Assembly (NCBI GenBank): GCA_920105625.2
Contig: OV050030.1
Coordinates: 186,044,387 to 186,108,386 of the forward strand
Direction of reading: 5' to 3'
Length of the DNA: 64,000 nucleotides
Origin: Clusia tigrina
Lineage: Eukaryota; Arthropoda; Insecta; Diptera; Clusiidae
How positions within the stretch are numbered: position 1 is the first letter of the stretch; every line of letters begins with the position of its first letter. The translations under genes were made by a program, and so were the position numbers. This document shows positions 20,950 to 32,010 of the stretch, one piece after another. The notes below the pieces were generated by a model. It was not told the origin of the DNA, ran no database searches, and was given only the letters and a program-made list of their open reading frames with translations.

Positions 20950-22083
20950 TCAAGCAAATGAAATTGGACGTTCTTGATCATCTACGATGTGAGACAACAC
21001 TCCCGCAATTCCAGTTGGACTAGCGTCACAAGCTAATTGTAGTGGGTATTTTGGATCATAAGGTACAATTACACGATCACTAGCTATTTCTTTTTTAATA
21101 TTTTTGAAAGCTGCATCGCATTGTACATTCCAATTAAATTTTGAATTTTTCTTGATGAGATTACGTAGAGGTGATGTAATTGTTGAACAATTTCGAATAA
21201 ACCTTGAATAGTATGTAACCATTCCTAAAAATCTTCTTACATCATCCGCTGATTTAAGCTTTGGAAGATCTAAGATAGCTGCTATTTTCTTTTTCGATTT
21301 TAAAATTTTATTATTTTTGATGGTGTGACCCAGGAATTCAATTTCTTCTTGAAAAAAACTGCATTTATCTTTATTAAGATGTAAATCGTATTGTTGAAGA
21401 CGTTGTAAACATTTCAATAAATTTTCTTTGCATTCTAATTTTGTTTCACCATGTATAATGATGTCATCAAAATACGCTTCCGTTTTTGGAACTTGTTGTA
21501 AAATTTGATTAATTATTCGATTAAACTCCGAAGGTGCTGTTTTAATACCAAATGATAACCTATTCACCTTATACGTACCCCGATGCGTTGACATCGTTTG
21601 GATTTTACTTGAATCTTCATCCACTGGTATGTGTAAATACGCTTTGTACAGATCCAATCTGCAAAAATATTTCGAATTACGTAAACAGTTAAAAATATCT
21701 TCAATTTTTCGTATTGGACTATGGGCGTCCACGAGACGTTCGTTTACTCCTACTTTATAGTCAACACACAAGCGTATCCCTCCATCAGATTTTGGTATTA
21801 CGACCAAGGGGGAACCCCAGTGACTGATTTCAGTTTTTGAAATTACACCTGCTGTTTCTAGTTGATCAAGTTCTTGGTTGACTTTTTCGATTAAAGCATA
21901 GGGTATTTCCCGTTCCCAGTTAAATATAGGCTTAGCCTCATTACGTAATTTAAGCAATATTGTATATTGCTTAACGCATCCAATTTTTGGTTGAAAAATA
22001 TCTTGAAATTCGTCATTTATTGAATTAGTAAAATTAGCATCACTTACGTTTTTTACTGAATACGTAGAGTTGATTTCGTTCAA
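20950..22083 (-). CDS. Ty3/Gypsy RT ORF in U2 (pol fragment)
   Basis: 377 codons, protein identical to U1 as far as I can compare. It has LDLYKAY and YFDD intact and ends at TGA. The protease tail at 22084-22140 runs into the U3 MITE half. Confidence 0.9.
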   Translation of the reverse strand: MNEINSTYSVKNVSDANFTNSINDEFQDIFQPKIGCVKQYTILLKLRNEAKPIFNWEREIPYALIEKVNQELDQLETAGVISKTEISHWGSPLVVIPKSDGGIRLCVDYKVGVNERLVDAHSPIRKIEDIFNCLRNSKYFCRLDLYKAYLHIPVDEDSSKIQTMSTHRGTYKVNRLSFGIKTAPSEFNRIINQILQQVPKTEAYFDDIIIHGETKLECKENLLKCLQRLQQYDLHLNKDKCSFFQEEIEFLGHTIKNNKILKSKKKIAAILDLPKLKSADDVRRFLGMVTYYSRFIRNCSTITSPLRNLIKKNSKFNWNVQCDAAFKNIKKEIASDRVIVPYDPKYPLQLACDASPTGIAGVLSHIVDDQERPISFA

Positions 22084-22140
22084 ATTGATTTGAAATTTTC
22101 GAATCCAATTGCGTCCAAGAAGTGTTGTATATTCCTCTGG

Positions 22141-22406
22141 AGCTATTAAATTAATAAAAACACTAAAATGAATGGAGACTGTGCATTTGCATTCTTTATA
22201 ATAAAGGATTCACCCAGAATTTCGGTTTCCTTCTTTTTTCCTCTTCATTGTATAAATAAAAAATTTTGTCAAGCGTGGGTACAGCGAACTAGATTGCTTG
22301 ACGGCATTTTCAAAATGACAATGCCATAACATCGCAATGCCCACCATTAAAATATTGCCAACCATTGCAATCAAATTTGACAGATGTTGCCCGTGGAGAC
22401 GTAGGG
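22141..22406. mobile_element. right half of the MITE (U3)
   Basis: Ends in the right inverted repeat followed by TAA. It has acagcgaactag like U1, U2 and U9; the other units have acagcaaactag. Confidence 0.85.
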
Positions 22407-22409
22407 TAA

Positions 22410-23687
22410 TATATTAGATTGCTGTCGTTGAATTTTTTTTATGTGTGACCGCTTTGCCGTTCCCCATACTTGGAAACCGTGTGTCCAAATTAGCTTTATA
22501 ATTTATAACACACTTGTATAACAGCAACTTGTTGTTAATTGTGAGTTTAGATAGCTTACCAATATAGTTGGCTAAATGTTTCTTTTATTGTTTTCATTTT
22601 TTGTTTGATATGGTAGGGCCAATTTAACTTTGAGTCCATGTGTATACCAAGGTATTTAGTAGTAGACACTATTTTAATATCTTTTTTTTTATTTTAATAG
22701 GTATTGAGTTAAATTTTGTTTTAGTTATAAAAATTATTTGTACAGTATTATCTTCATTAGCACCATTTACCAAACCATTCCTTAATATTATCTGTGTATA
22801 TCTGCAGTGTATAACTACAGTCGCAGTATTTAAATTTTTGCGAGATGGTAATAGGATTGTGTCGCAAAGGTAGCAATTGTGGTATTCAGTTCTTTTGGAA
22901 GTGGTATATCTGAGGTAAATATGACATATAGCAGTGGTCCTAAAAAACTCCCTTGAGGAACTCCCAGCTGTTGTAAGATGAATAGACGAACACTCTTCAT
23001 TATATTTGACGTAAAAGTAACGATCGCTAAGATAACTTTCAACAATCAAATAGTAGTCAAGTGGCAGCATTGTCTTCAGTTTATGCAGCAGTATGGCATA
23101 AAACTTTGTCAAATGCTTTTACATCGTCCAAGAATACAGCAACGCAGTACCGCTTATATTCTATGTCTGTTTCAATTGTGTTTGTTATACGGTGTATCTG
23201 TGGAATCGTTGAATGTCGTTTGCTGAAGCCGAATTGATGATTTGGTATAATGTGTTTATTGTCAAGTATCTGGCTAATTCTATCATGTAATAGTTTTTCA
23301 GCAGCTTTAGAAATTATGGGAAGTAGGCTAATTGGTATATACGTCATTTGATAGGAGTTTTTTTTAAGTATTTAGCCAATGTTGTTGCTTTTTCTTCATT
23401 GGTAGAAGCCCATGTAGTAGTGGATAAAATATGAGGTGTTGCATATGGTTGCCTTTCATTATGTCTTAATAGTGAATTTATTATGATAGCTGTCCTACCA
23501 CGAGCCTTACCATTAAGATGATCTGTCACATAAATTTTATATTCAGTAAATACTAAATAGTTTTTGTTCGTAAAATGTGTTTCTGAAACTAGTCAATTTT
23601 CTTGTCAGACAAAAATTGCTTCAGCTCAAGATAATGTTTTGTTACGCCAATCCAAGCTAAAATTTTTCAACTATTACTTTTGTCCAT
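22410..23687 (-). pseudogene. J2 ORF2 remnant in U3, endonuclease deleted
   Basis: At 23413-23416 the sequence joins the RT linker (WASTNEEK) to the N-terminal endonuclease segment (VTDHLNGKARGRTAIIINS), giving an in-frame 61-codon fusion (23344-23529). The bases 10576-11435 of U1 are missing, with gt as filler. The RT break at FADD is unchanged. Confidence 0.86.
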
Positions 23688-24391
23688 TTAAGCTTTTTAG
23701 TAACATTGTAATGACATTCATCATATTAGTCATTTCACCATGTCTTTAAGTTCAATAATATCACTATGGTTTGAATTATTTGTATTTTGTTCAGTTTTAT
23801 TTGGATTTGATGACCCAGCAATTTCGGCATAGCTTACGTCTGGTTTAACTGCTGATCCATCCATATTTTTGGTCTCTAGTAATAATGGATCCTTTCTGCG
23901 TAAAGATGGAAACGTTTGAGTTTTTATGGCTTTGTTTATTTCACAGCCTTTGTAGTTTGCAGTATGATTTCCGCCACATAGGGCACATTTAATTTCAGCT
24001 GCGTTGGTTATTTTTTGTTGGCATTCACTTGTTAGATGCTTTCCAGCGCATTTCACACATACTGGATCCCTTGTACAGTAGTTTTTGTCTGTCCGTATTT
24101 TTGGCATTTAGTGCATTGCGCGACTTCTCGTTAATGATGCGGTGCCTCAAAAGCTACTCTGTAATGCATTAATTTGTTAATGTTGTAAATATCCTTATTG
24201 TTAGTATTTGTTTCTAATTCTATGCTAAACAGTGGTAGCGGTTTTTTTGTTGTCCGTTGAGTTATGTTAGTTATGTTTAAAACTTTGTGACCGTGTTCGC
24301 CAAGCCCATTTTTAATTTCTTTTTGGCCGCAGAGGGGTGCATGAAGAATCACCCCTTTCATTTTTGTTGCCTCTTTCAACTTATAACTCAT
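23674..24391 (-). pseudogene. J2 ORF1 remnant in U3
   Basis: Knuckle piece 23730-24107 has a private Ile-to-Thr change (AIKTQTF). One extra TA in the tatata run near 24392 opens the frame 15 codons further up, to 24436. KLKEATKM is shared with U4. Confidence 0.83.
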
Positions 24392-24826
24392 ATATATATA
24401 ACAGTTCCTTTGTTTGTTTGAATCTTTCTTTCTCACTTTAATTAAATTATAAATTTGTTATTATAAGTGTTTAGTTCATCTAAACAGATCTAGACACTGA
24501 ATTGATAACTTGCAATTTCTTTTAAACGTATCTATTAAGTCCTCAATTGATTCATTCCACAATAACACCCATTTAGTTCTTCATTATTAATAGTCTTTAT
24601 TTCATTATTAATTAATATTACAAATATCAAAAGAATGTCTGTATCAATACCATATAAAAGCAAAAGTAAAGTGATCTGCATAAAAGCTAGAGATGTGTAA
24701 CCCACAAGAAATGTCAACTCATGGCTACTCAAGTACTAGATACTCGTTAATCATATACGTATACATTAAGGTAGTTACTATAAACAAATAGAGTTATAAT
24801 AGTTCTCCCACGCTAATTGGGCAGCT
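24392..24826 (-). other. gypsy 3' non-coding region with probable LTR (U3)
   Basis: Has a single copy of the gttaatcatatacgtatacat segment instead of the two in U1 and U2. No gene is seen. Confidence 0.55.
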
Positions 24827-25897
24827 TCAGGCATCTGACACATAACTATCTAGATAGGCTGGTGTACGACGTATTCGAGAAGTCCTTCGAGGTAGTTGTT
24901 GTTGTTCAGCCGGAACTGTTGTGTTTTGTTCTTCAGTGTCCGCATTTTCATAATTTCCTACGTTGACTGGAATTTTAATTAAATCTTGAAGATCGTATCT
25001 AGGAACTATCGGGTTTGGATTCTGTTGTATTTGTTCTTCATGTTCTGGACTTGTTTGTTGTTGAATCATGCTTGACCGAAGTTGATTAATATGACGTTTA
25101 ACTGTATAACCATCATCCAATTTGACTAGATAATGGAGATGACCCAATTTCTTGATGATTGTTCCCAACTTCCATAAATTTTTATTGTTTGTGTAATATC
25201 GAGCTTGAAATCTCTCTCCCTCGCGTAATTGACGAGCCTTACACAAATCTCCAGAGCCTTGATTATGAATTTGAGGAGGTCTCAGCGCATCTAGCTGGAT
25301 ACGGATTTGTCTGTTTAAGTATTGCTCCGATGGCGTTTTTCCATTTGCAAGTGGCGTTGCCCGGTAACGAAAAAGTATTTCTCTTACTTTCTCACGTAAA
25401 GAACGACGGTCATCTAGCATTGATTTAAGTCGATGTTTTAAAGTTTGAACATTACGTTCGGCAAGACCGTTCGTAGCTGGATGCCCGGGTGCAATAAACT
25501 TCTGAAAAATAACACGACGTGTACAAAATGATTGAAATTCATCACTGGTAAATATTGTGGCGTTGTCGGATACAATTACGACTGGATAACCATGTCTAGC
25601 AAATAAATCTAGTAACATCTCTATTGTAGTAGTAGAAGATGGAGAAGAAGGAGTTATATCAATTTCAGCCCACTTGGATTTAGCGTCCATCACAACCAGA
25701 TAATAATGGCCTTGAAAAATACCCGCATAATCGATGTGGATTCGTTGCCAGTTGTGTTGTGGTTCCTCCCAAGAGTGTAGTGTAGCCTTGGGGGGACTTG
25801 ACCTCACATTACCACAAGATGAACACTCTTTTACTAGACGTTCAATATCTTTATCAATTGATTTCCAATACACGTACCTGCGAGCTAATTGTTTCAT
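24827..25897 (-). CDS. gypsy integrase ORF in U3, intact 356 codons
   Basis: One open frame covers CSSC (about 25-28), Asp56 (HIDYAG), Asp111 (IVSDNAT), Glu147 (GLAERN) with 35 residues between the last two, and the C-terminal DNA-binding part to the natural stop. Residue 80 is Asp where the others have Gly. The HQTH zinc half is upstream in the same frame without its own start. As part of a broken pol it is not expected to be made as the mature enzyme. Confidence 0.88.
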   Translation of the reverse strand: MKQLARRYVYWKSIDKDIERLVKECSSCGNVRSSPPKATLHSWEEPQHNWQRIHIDYAGIFQGHYYLVVMDAKSKWAEIDITPSSPSSTTTIEMLLDLFARHGYPVVIVSDNATIFTSDEFQSFCTRRVIFQKFIAPGHPATNGLAERNVQTLKHRLKSMLDDRRSLREKVREILFRYRATPLANGKTPSEQYLNRQIRIQLDALRPPQIHNQGSGDLCKARQLREGERFQARYYTNNKNLWKLGTIIKKLGHLHYLVKLDDGYTVKRHINQLRSSMIQQQTSPEHEEQIQQNPNPIVPRYDLQDLIKIPVNVGNYENADTEEQNTTVPAEQQQLPRRTSRIRRTPAYLDSYVSDA

Positions 25898-26479
25898 TTT
25901 TGAAATATGTGTTTGGTGAAGTTCTGCTAAAACTGTCTGTTGTAAAGTAGTCGGTACTACTACACGTTGACCTCGAAAAATGATTCCATTGTTTTATTGT
26001 TATTAACATGGTGTCTTCCACTCGATTATTTTTAAGATTTTGTAGAATTGTTGACAATTGTTGATCTTTTTGCGTTTCCGCTTGAAGAGTTTTAAAATTT
26101 AAATTTAACGTTAAAATTTGATGTATCGATGATTCACAGATATGATTAACTTCTTCGTTTATAGCAGAATCTATTAAATTTGACGTTTTTACTGGAGCTC
26201 GAGACAAACAGTCAGCATTAACATTTTCGATGCCTTTCTTGTAGACAACTTTATAATCGAAACGAATGAAAGAAATGCTGCATATCTCTGAAGACGTGAA
26301 AAAGTCATTTGTGGTAACTTTGCACTTTGATGGAAAATTCGAACTAAAGGTTGATTATCCGTTATAAGTGTAAATTGTTTTCCATATAAATATTGATAAA
26401 AATGATCCACTGAAAATACGATAGCCAATGCTTCACGATCAATTTGAGAATAATTCTTCTCAGCTTCCGTAAGCGATCT
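25898..26479 (-). pseudogene. gypsy RNase H and linker in U3
   Basis: Pieces 26189-26428 and 25854-26207 carry the same frame changes as U1. gttgacaattg here marks the short type (gttgacagttg in U1 and U2). Confidence 0.83.
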
Positions 26480-27613
26480 TCAAGCAAATGAAATTGGACG
26501 TTCTTGATCATCTACGATGTGAGACAACACTCCCGCAATTCCAGTTGGACTAGCGTCACAAGCTAATTGTAGTGGGTATTTTGGATCATAAGGTACAATT
26601 ACACGATCACTAGCTATTTCTTTTTTAATATTTTTGAAAGCTGCATCGCATTGTACATTCCAATTAAATTTTGAATTTTTCTTGATGAGATTACGTAGAG
26701 GTGATATAATTGTTGAACAATTTCGAATAAACCTTGAATAGTATGTAACCATTCCTAAAAATCTTCTTACATCATCCGCTGATTTAAGCTTTGGAAGATC
26801 TAAGATAGCTGCTATTTTCTTTTTCGATTTTAAAATTTTATTATTTTTGATGGTGTGACCCAGGAATTCAATTTCTTCTTGAAAAAAACTGCATTTATCT
26901 TTATTAAGATGTAAATCGTATTGTTGAAGACGTTGTAAACATTTCAATAAATTTTCTTTGCATTCTAATATTGTTTCACCATGTATAATGATGTCATCAA
27001 AATACGCTTCCGTTTTTGGAACTTGTTGTAAAATTTGATTAATTATTCGATTAAACTCCGAAGGTGCTGTTTTAATACCAAATGATAACCTATTCACCTT
27101 ATACGTACCCCGATGCGTTGACATCGTTTGGATTTTACTTGAATCTTCATCCACTGGTATGTGTAAATACGCTTTGTACAGATCCAATCTGCAAAAATAT
27201 TTCGAATTACGTAAACAGTTAAAAATATCTTCAATTTTTCGTATTGGACTATGGGCGTCCACGAGACGTTCGTTTACTCCTACTTTATAGTCAACACACA
27301 AGCGTATCCCTCCATCAGATTTTGGTATTACGACCAAGGGGGAACCCCAGTGACTGATTTCAGTTTTTGAAATTACACCTGCTGTTTCTAGTTGATCAAG
27401 TTCTTGGTTGACTTTTTCGATTAAAGCATAGGGTATTTCCCGTTCCCAGTTAAATATAGGCTTAGCCTCATTACGTAATTTAAGCAATATTGTATATTGC
27501 TTAACACATCCAATTTTTGGTTGAAAAATATCTTGAAATTCGTCATTTATTGAATTAGTAAAATTAGCATCACTTACGTTTTTTACTGAATACGTAGAGT
27601 TGATTTCGTTCAA
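26480..27613 (-). CDS. Ty3/Gypsy RT ORF in U3 (pol fragment)
   Basis: 377 codons ending at TGA, with private changes K215I (GETILECKE) and T302I (STIISPL). The catalytic motifs are unchanged. Confidence 0.89.
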   Translation of the reverse strand: MNEINSTYSVKNVSDANFTNSINDEFQDIFQPKIGCVKQYTILLKLRNEAKPIFNWEREIPYALIEKVNQELDQLETAGVISKTEISHWGSPLVVIPKSDGGIRLCVDYKVGVNERLVDAHSPIRKIEDIFNCLRNSKYFCRLDLYKAYLHIPVDEDSSKIQTMSTHRGTYKVNRLSFGIKTAPSEFNRIINQILQQVPKTEAYFDDIIIHGETILECKENLLKCLQRLQQYDLHLNKDKCSFFQEEIEFLGHTIKNNKILKSKKKIAAILDLPKLKSADDVRRFLGMVTYYSRFIRNCSTIISPLRNLIKKNSKFNWNVQCDAAFKNIKKEIASDRVIVPYDPKYPLQLACDASPTGIAGVLSHIVDDQERPISFA

Positions 27614-27670
27614 ATTGATTTGAAATTTTCGAATCCAATTGCGTCCAAGAAGTGTTGTATATTCCTCTGG

Positions 27671-27936
27671 AGCTATTAAATTAATAAAAACACTAAAATG
27701 AATGGAGACTGTGCATTTGCATTCTTTATAATAAAGGATTCACCCAGAATTTCGGTTTCCTTCTTTTTTCCTCTTCATCGTATAAATAAAAAATTTTGTC
27801 AAGCGTGGGTACAGCAAACTAGATTGCTTGACGGCATTTTCAAAATGACAATGCCATAACATCGCAATGCCCACCATTAAAATATTGCCAACCATTGCAA
27901 TCAAATTTGACAGATGTTGCCCGTGGAGACGTAGGG
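27671..27936. mobile_element. right half of the MITE (U4)
   Basis: Ends in the right inverted repeat plus TAA; has acagcaaactag. Confidence 0.85.
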
Positions 27937-27939
27937 TAA

Positions 27940-29218
27940 TATATTAGATTGCTGTCGTTGAATTTTTTTTATGTGTGACCGCTTTGCCGTTCCCTATACT
28001 TGGAAACCGTGTGTCCAAATTAGCTTTATAATTTATAACACACTTGTATAACAGCAACTTGTTGTTAATTGTGAGTTTAGATAGCTTACCAATATAGTTG
28101 GCTAAATGTTTCTTTTATTGTTTTCATTTTTTGTTTGATATGGTAGGGCCAATTTAACTTTGAGTCCATGTGTATACCAATGTATTTAGTAGTGGACCCT
28201 ATTTTAATATCTTTATTGTTTATTTTAATAGGTATTGAGTTAAATTTTGTTTTAGTTATAAAAATTATTTGTACAGTCTTATCTTCATTAGCACCATTTA
28301 CCAAACCATTCCTTAATATTATCTGTGTATATCTGCAGTGTATAACTACAGTCGCAGTATTTAAATTTTTGTGAGATGTTAATAGGATTGTGTCGCAAAG
28401 GTAGCAATTGTGGTATTCAGTTCTTTTGGAAGTGGTATATCTGAGGTAAATATGACATATAGCAGTGGTCCTAAAAAACTCCCTTGAGGAACTCCCAGCT
28501 GTTGTAAGATGAATAGACGAACACTCTTCATTATATTTGACGTAAAAGTAACGATCGCTAAGATAACTTTCAACAATCAAATAGTAGTCAAGTGGCAGCA
28601 TTGTCTTCAGTTTATGCAGCAGTATGGCATAAAACTTTGTCAAATGCTTTTACATCGTCCAAGAATACAGCAACGCAGTACCGCTTATATTCTATGTCTG
28701 TTTCAATTGTGTTTGTTATACGGTGTATCTGTGGAATCGTTGAATGTCGTTTGCTGAAGCCGAATTGATGATTTGGTATAATGTGTTTATTGTCAAGTAT
28801 CTGGCTAATTCTATCATGTAATAGTTTTTCAGCAGCTTTAGAAATTATGGGAAGTAGGCTAATTGGTATATACGTCATTTGATAGGAGTTTTTTTTAAGT
28901 ATTTAGCCAATGTTGTTGCTTTTTCTTCATTGGTAGAAGCCCATGTAGTAGTGGATAAAATATGAGGTGTTGCATATGGTTGCCTTTCATTATGTCTTAA
29001 TAGTGAATTTATTATGATAGCTGTCCTACCACGAGCCTTACCATTAAGATGATCTGTCACATAAATTTTATATTCAGTAAATACTAAATAGTTTTTGTTC
29101 GTAAAATGTGTTTCTGAAACTAGTCAATTTTCTTGTCAGACAAAAATTGCTTCAGCTCAAGATAATGTTTTGTTACGCCAATCCAAGCTAAAATTTTTCA
29201 ACTATTACTTTTGTCCAT
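27940..29218 (-). pseudogene. J2 ORF2 remnant in U4
   Basis: RT pieces 28086-28643 (185 codons), 28612-28878 and the endonuclease-RT fusion 28875-29060. The C-terminal piece reads IGSTTKYIGIHMDSKLNWPYH, where U1 has IVSTTKYLGIH. Confidence 0.85.
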
Positions 29219-29922
29219 TTAAGCTTTTTAGTAACATTGTAATGATATTCATCATATTAGTCATTTCACCATGTCTTTAAGTTCAATAATATCACTATGG
29301 TTTGAATTATTTGTATTTTGTTCAGTTTTATTTGGATTTGATGACCCTGCAATTTCGGCATAGCTTACGTCTGGTTTAACTGCTGATCCATCCATATTTT
29401 TGGTCTCTAGTAATAATGGATCCTTTCTGCGTAAAGATGGAAACGTTTGAATTTTTATGGCTTTGTTTATTTCACACCCTTTGTAGTTTGCAGTATGATT
29501 TCCGCCACATAGGGCACATTTAATTTCAGCTGCGTTGGTTATTTTTTGTTGGCATTCACTTGTTAGATGCTTTCCAGCGCATTTCACACATACTGGATCC
29601 CTTGTACAGTAGTTTTTGTCTGACCGTATTTTTGGCATTTAGTGCATTGCGCGACTTCTCGTTAATGATGCGGTGCCTCAAAAGCTACTCTGTAATGCAT
29701 TAATTTGTTAATGTTGTAAATATCCTTATTGTTAGTATTTGTTTCTAATTCTATGCTAAACAGTGGTAGCGGTTTTTTTGTTGTCCGTTGAGTTATGTTA
29801 GTTATGTTTAAAACTTTGTGACCGTGTTCGCCAAGCCCATTTTTAATTTCTTTTTGGCCGCAGAGGGGTGCATGAAGAATCACCCCTTTCATTTTTGTTG
29901 CCTCTTTCAACTTATAACTCAT
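29205..29922 (-). pseudogene. J2 ORF1 remnant in U4
   Basis: Pieces 29261-29638 and 29662-29967 (the latter extended by the longer TA run). Shares KLKEATKM with U3 and MPKIRS with U1 and U5-U10. Confidence 0.83.
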
Positions 29923-30357
29923 ATATATATAACAGTTCCTTTGTTTGTTTGAATCTTTCTTTCTCACTTTAATTAAATTATAAATTTGTTATTATAAGTG
30001 TTTAGTTCATCTAAACAGATCTAGACACTGAATTGATAACTTGCAATTTCTTTTAAACGTATCTATTATGTCCTCAATTGATTCATTCCACAATAACACC
30101 CATTTAGTTCTTCATTATTAATAGTCTTTATTTCATTATTAATTAATATTACAAATATCAAAAGAATGTCTGTATCAATACCATATAAAAGCAAAAGTAA
30201 AGTGATCTGCATAAAAGCTAGAGATGTGTAACCCACAAGAAATGTCAACTCATGGCTACTCAAGTACTAGATACTCGTTAATCATATACGTATACATTAA
30301 GGTAGTTACTATAAACAAATAGAGTTATAATAGTTCTCCCACGCTAATTGGGCAGCT
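29923..30357 (-). other. gypsy 3' non-coding region with probable LTR (U4)
   Basis: Single copy of the 31-bp segment; no gene seen. Confidence 0.55.
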
Positions 30358-31428
30358 TCAGGCATCTGACACATAACTATCTAGATAGGCTGGTGTACGA
30401 CGTATTCGAGAAGTCCTTCGAGGTAGTTGTTGTTTTTCAGCCGGAACTGTTGTGTTTTGTTCTTCAGTGTCCGCATTTTCATAATTTCCTACGTTGACTG
30501 GAATTTTAATTAAATCTTGAAGATCGTATCTAGGAACTATCGGGTTTGGATTCTGTTGTATTTGTTCTTCATGTTCTGGACTTGTTTGTTGTTGAATCAT
30601 GCTTGACCGAAGTTGATTAATATGACGTTTAACTGTATAACCATCATCCAATTTGACTAGATAATGGAGATGACCCAATTTCTTGATGATTGTTCCCAAC
30701 TTCCATAAATTTTTATTGTTTGTGTAATATCGAGCTTGAAATCTCTCTCCCTCGCGTAATTGACGAGCCTTACACAAATCTCCAGAGCCTTGATTATGAA
30801 TTTGAGGAGGTCTCAGCGCATCTAGCTGGATACGGATTTGTCTGTTTAAGTATTGCTCCGATGGCGTTTTTCCATTTGCAAGTGGCGTTGCCCGGTAACG
30901 AAAAAGTATTTCTCTTACTTTCTCACGTAAAGAACGACGGTCATCTAGCATTGATTTAAGTCGATGTTTTAAAGTTTGAACATTACGTTCGGCAAGACCG
31001 TTCGTAGCTGGATGCCCGGGTGCAATAAACTTCTGAAAAATAACACGACGTGTACAAAATGATTGAAATTCATCACTGGTAAATATTGTGGCGTTGTCGG
31101 ATACAATTACGACTGGATAACCATGTCTAGCAAATAAATCTAGTAACATCTCTATTGTAGTAGTAGAAGATGGAGAAGAAGGAGTTATACCAATTTCAGC
31201 CCACTTGGATTTAGCGTCCATCACAACCAGATAATAATCGCCTTGAAAAATACCCGCATAATCGATGTGGATTCGTTGCCAGTTGTGTTGTGGTTCCTCC
31301 CAAGAGTGTAGTGTAGCCTTGGGGGGACTTGACCTCACATTACCACAAGATGAACACTCTTTTACTAGACGTTCAATATCTTTATCAATTGATTTCCAAT
31401 ACACGTACCTGCGAGCTAATTGTTTCAT
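30358..31428 (-). CDS. gypsy integrase ORF in U4, intact 356 codons
   Basis: D,D35E and CSSC are present. Private changes are FQGDYY (His64 to Asp), close to the first catalytic Asp, and AEKQQLPRR near the C-terminus. Confidence 0.88.
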   Translation of the reverse strand: MKQLARRYVYWKSIDKDIERLVKECSSCGNVRSSPPKATLHSWEEPQHNWQRIHIDYAGIFQGDYYLVVMDAKSKWAEIGITPSSPSSTTTIEMLLDLFARHGYPVVIVSDNATIFTSDEFQSFCTRRVIFQKFIAPGHPATNGLAERNVQTLKHRLKSMLDDRRSLREKVREILFRYRATPLANGKTPSEQYLNRQIRIQLDALRPPQIHNQGSGDLCKARQLREGERFQARYYTNNKNLWKLGTIIKKLGHLHYLVKLDDGYTVKRHINQLRSSMIQQQTSPEHEEQIQQNPNPIVPRYDLQDLIKIPVNVGNYENADTEEQNTTVPAEKQQLPRRTSRIRRTPAYLDSYVSDA

Positions 31429-32010
31429 TTTTGAAATATGTGTTTGGTGAAGTTCTGCTAAAACTGTCTGTTGTAAAGTAGTCGGTACTACTACACGTTG
31501 ACCTCGAAAAATGATTCCATTGTTTTATTGTTATTAACATGGTGTCTTCCACTCGATTATTTTTAAGATTTTGTAGAATTGTTGACAATTGTTGATCTTT
31601 TTGCGTTTCCGCTTGAAGAGTTTTAAAATTTAAATTTAACGTTAAAATTTGATGTATCGATGATTCACAGATATGATTAACTTCTTCGTTTATAGCAGAA
31701 TCTATTAAATTTGACGTTTTTACTGGAGCTCGAGACAAACAGTCAGCATTAACATTTTCGATGCCTTTCTTGTAGACAACTTTATAATCGAAACGAATGA
31801 AAGAAATGCTGCATATCTCTGAAGACGTGAAAAAGTCATTTGTGGTAACTTTGCACTTTGATGGAAAATTCGAACTAAAGGTTGATTATCCGTTATAAGT
31901 GTAAATTGTTTTCCATATAAATATTGATAAAAATGATCCACTGAAAATACGATAGCCAATGCTTCACGATCAATTTGAGAATAATTCTTCTCAGCTTCCG
32001 TAAGCGATCT
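31429..32010 (-). pseudogene. gypsy RNase H and linker in U4
   Basis: Core 31720-31959 and linker 31385-31738 in different frames; no unit-specific protein change seen. Confidence 0.83.

Larger units (their letters stand above)
15722..22140 (-). repeat. array unit U2, long type
   Basis: 6419 bp. Like U1 it has the full J2 endonuclease block and the 31-bp duplication. It shares with U3 a T-only run at 16261 (one base shorter than U1), cagtattatc at 16324 and gcgagatgg near 16431. Confidence 0.93.
22141..27670 (-). repeat. array unit U3, first short-type unit, mosaic
   Basis: 5530 bp. The left part (22621-22860) carries U2-like variants. From about 23080 it carries short-type variants and the 860-bp deletion, then again U2-like MPKIRT near 24090, then the short-type intact integrase. 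It is therefore a patchwork between the two unit classes. Confidence 0.93.
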
